DNA from: Deltaproteobacteria bacterium
GTDB taxonomy: Bacteria > Desulfobacterota > Desulfuromonadia > Geobacterales > JAJYBI01
Assembly (NCBI GenBank): GCA_021779095.1
Contig: JAJYBI010000002.1
Span: forward strand, 124,001-188,000
Length of the DNA stretch: 64,000 nt
Direction: 5' to 3'
Under the pieces are notes generated by a model that saw nothing but the letters and a program-made list of their open reading frames with translations, ran no database searches and was not told the DNA's origin. The position numbers and the translations under genes were made by a program. Shown here one piece after another: positions 62,952 to 64,000 of this stretch. Every line of letters starts with the position of its first letter. Positions within the stretch are counted from its first letter, which is position 1.

Positions 62952-64000
62952 ATGTCATTTGCCTCACTCGGGCTGCACCCCGACCTGCTGGGCGCACTTG
63001 CCGCACGGCCGAAGTACCAGCGGCCGTACCCGATCCAGAACAAGGCCATTCCGGCAATACTGCAGGGGCGGGATCTGCTGGCCATTGCCAGGACCGGCTC
63101 CGGCAAGACGGCAGCTTTTATCCTGCCGCTCCTGCAGCTGATTCACTGCCAACCGCCGGGCGCGCGGCGGACGCTTAACGTCCTGATTCTGGTGCCGACG
63201 CGGGAACTGGCCGCCCAGGTAGCCGAGGTCGCCCGGGAGTTCGGGCAGAAACTGACACCCTCGGTCAAGAGCGGGGCGGTGTTTGGCGGTGTCGCCATCA
63301 ACCCGCAGATGATCCGGATGAACGGCATCGAGCTGCTGGTCGCCACCCCCGGCCGCCTGCTGGAGCTGGTGGAGAAGAACAGCGTGCAATTGTCTTCGGT
63401 CACGGCCCTGGTGCTGGATGAAGCCGAAAAAATGCTGCAGGAGGGTTTTCAGGAGGAGCTGGAGCAGATCCTGGCACTGCTCCCCAACAAGCGGCAGAAT
63501 CTGCTCTTTTCCGCCACCTTTGGCGCTGAGGTGCGCCGGCTGGCAGGCGGCCTGCTGTCGGGGCCGCTGGAGATCGAGATCAGGGAAGAGGTGGTCGGGG
63601 CGGAGCTGATTACCCAGCTGATTTATACCGTCACTCCGGAGCGCAAAGGGCCGCTGCTCAGGTATCTGATCAAGAACGGCGATGGTGAACAGCTGCTGGT
63701 CTTTACCGCATCGCAGAAACGGGCCGACAATGTGGTTGGAAAACTGCTCGTAAACGGCATCAGCGCCGCCCCCTTCCACGGCGGCCTGAGCCAGGGGAAG
63801 CGGACCGCTGCCCTGGACAGCTTCAGAGCCGGGACGCTACAGGTGCTGGTGGCCACCGATCTGGCCAGCCGCGGCATCGATATCGAATTTCTCCACCATG
63901 TGGTCAATTACGAACTCCCCCGCTCGCCGAACGACTACATCCACCGCATCGGCCGGACCGGTCGCGCCGAAAACTGCGGCACCGCCGTGACCCTGCTCTG
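62952..64000 (+). CDS. DEAD-box-type RNA helicase, 3' truncated
   Basis: The frame is open to the window edge (349 residues visible). RhlE/DbpA-like: Q motif PYPIQNKAIP, motif I ARTGSGKTAAF, Ia VPTRELAA, Ib VATPGRLLELVE, III FSATFG, V ATDLASRGIDIEFL, VI YIHRIGRTGRAE. Motif II reads LDEAEKML, i.e. DEAE instead of DEAD. ATP-dependent remodelling of RNA, cytosolic. AAGGAG lies nine bases before ATG 62952. The C-terminal tail that decides the subfamily is outside the window. Confidence 0.93.
   Translation, partial: MSFASLGLHPDLLGALAARPKYQRPYPIQNKAIPAILQGRDLLAIARTGSGKTAAFILPLLQLIHCQPPGARRTLNVLILVPTRELAAQVAEVAREFGQKLTPSVKSGAVFGGVAINPQMIRMNGIELLVATPGRLLELVEKNSVQLSSVTALVLDEAEKMLQEGFQEELEQILALLPNKRQNLLFSATFGAEVRRLAGGLLSGPLEIEIREEVVGAELITQLIYTVTPERKGPLLRYLIKNGDGEQLLVFTASQKRADNVVGKLLVNGISAAPFHGGLSQGKRTAALDSFRAGTLQVLVATDLASRGIDIEFLHHVVNYELPRSPNDYIHRIGRTGRAENCGTAVTLL

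Overview
The window is a chromosome segment of a GC-rich bacterium most like the Geobacter/Desulfuromonas group. Supporting signs are multihaem c-type cytochromes (four and seven CxxCH motifs), a CheB-CheR-PAS-kinase fusion, many lipoproteins, fatty-acid/ketone-type CoA enzymes and short intergenic repeats of a kind I associate with that group. The assignment rests on gene content read by eye, not on a database search. Most of the window is very GC-rich; about 52.1-60.1 kb is clearly AT-rich and looks acquired.

Layout. 0-10 kb: the tail of a MarR regulator, acetoacetyl-CoA synthetase, a small membrane protein, a MESH1-like HD hydrolase and a LOG-HAD fusion on the + strand. Facing them is a minus-strand acyl-CoA operon: acetyl-CoA acetyltransferase, 3-hydroxyacyl-CoA dehydrogenase, acyl-CoA dehydrogenase, an SCP-x-type thiolase and its DUF35 partner. 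10-15 kb: PAS protein, lytic transglycosylase, MFS pump, small zinc-ribbon proteins and endonuclease V. 15-23 kb: an AraC regulator divergent from a redox operon (two aldo-keto reductases, SDR, Fe-alcohol dehydrogenase, FMN reductase, cupin, broken flavodoxin, Bcr/CflA pump), organised like a reactive-aldehyde response. 23-31 kb: a phosphatase-like lipoprotein, a tetrahaem cytochrome, then a MarR-controlled tripartite efflux operon (NodT, FUSC, DUF1656, HlyD). 31-49 kb: a 1955-residue chemosensory fusion, a fibrinogen-like secreted protein, an NHL lipoprotein inserted beside recQ, a membrane haem b/heptahaem cytochrome pair, a DUF3089-phosphoesterase-DUF3089 export cluster, a MITE-like element and a TANGO2 protein. 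49-52 kb: a HigBA module, a methyltransferase and an AraC regulator.

52-60 kb is the accessory island. It has a frameshift-fused toxin-antitoxin pair bracketed by two copies of a small-RNA-like repeat, then a DUF4365 protein, and then five closely spaced genes: a DNA cytosine methyltransferase, an HD-domain protein, an ORC/CDC6-like ATPase, an unrecognised protein and the flavin-dependent thymidylate synthase ThyX. I propose the last five as one defence or DNA-modification system. 60-64 kb: an Hdr/ferredoxin relic, a HelD/UvrD-like helicase and a truncated DEAD-box helicase.

The two most interesting items are this five-gene block and a three-copy element that has its own promoter, a terminator and about six GGA motifs, which suggests a CsrA-titrating RNA. 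I saw no rRNA, tRNA, CRISPR array or transposase gene.
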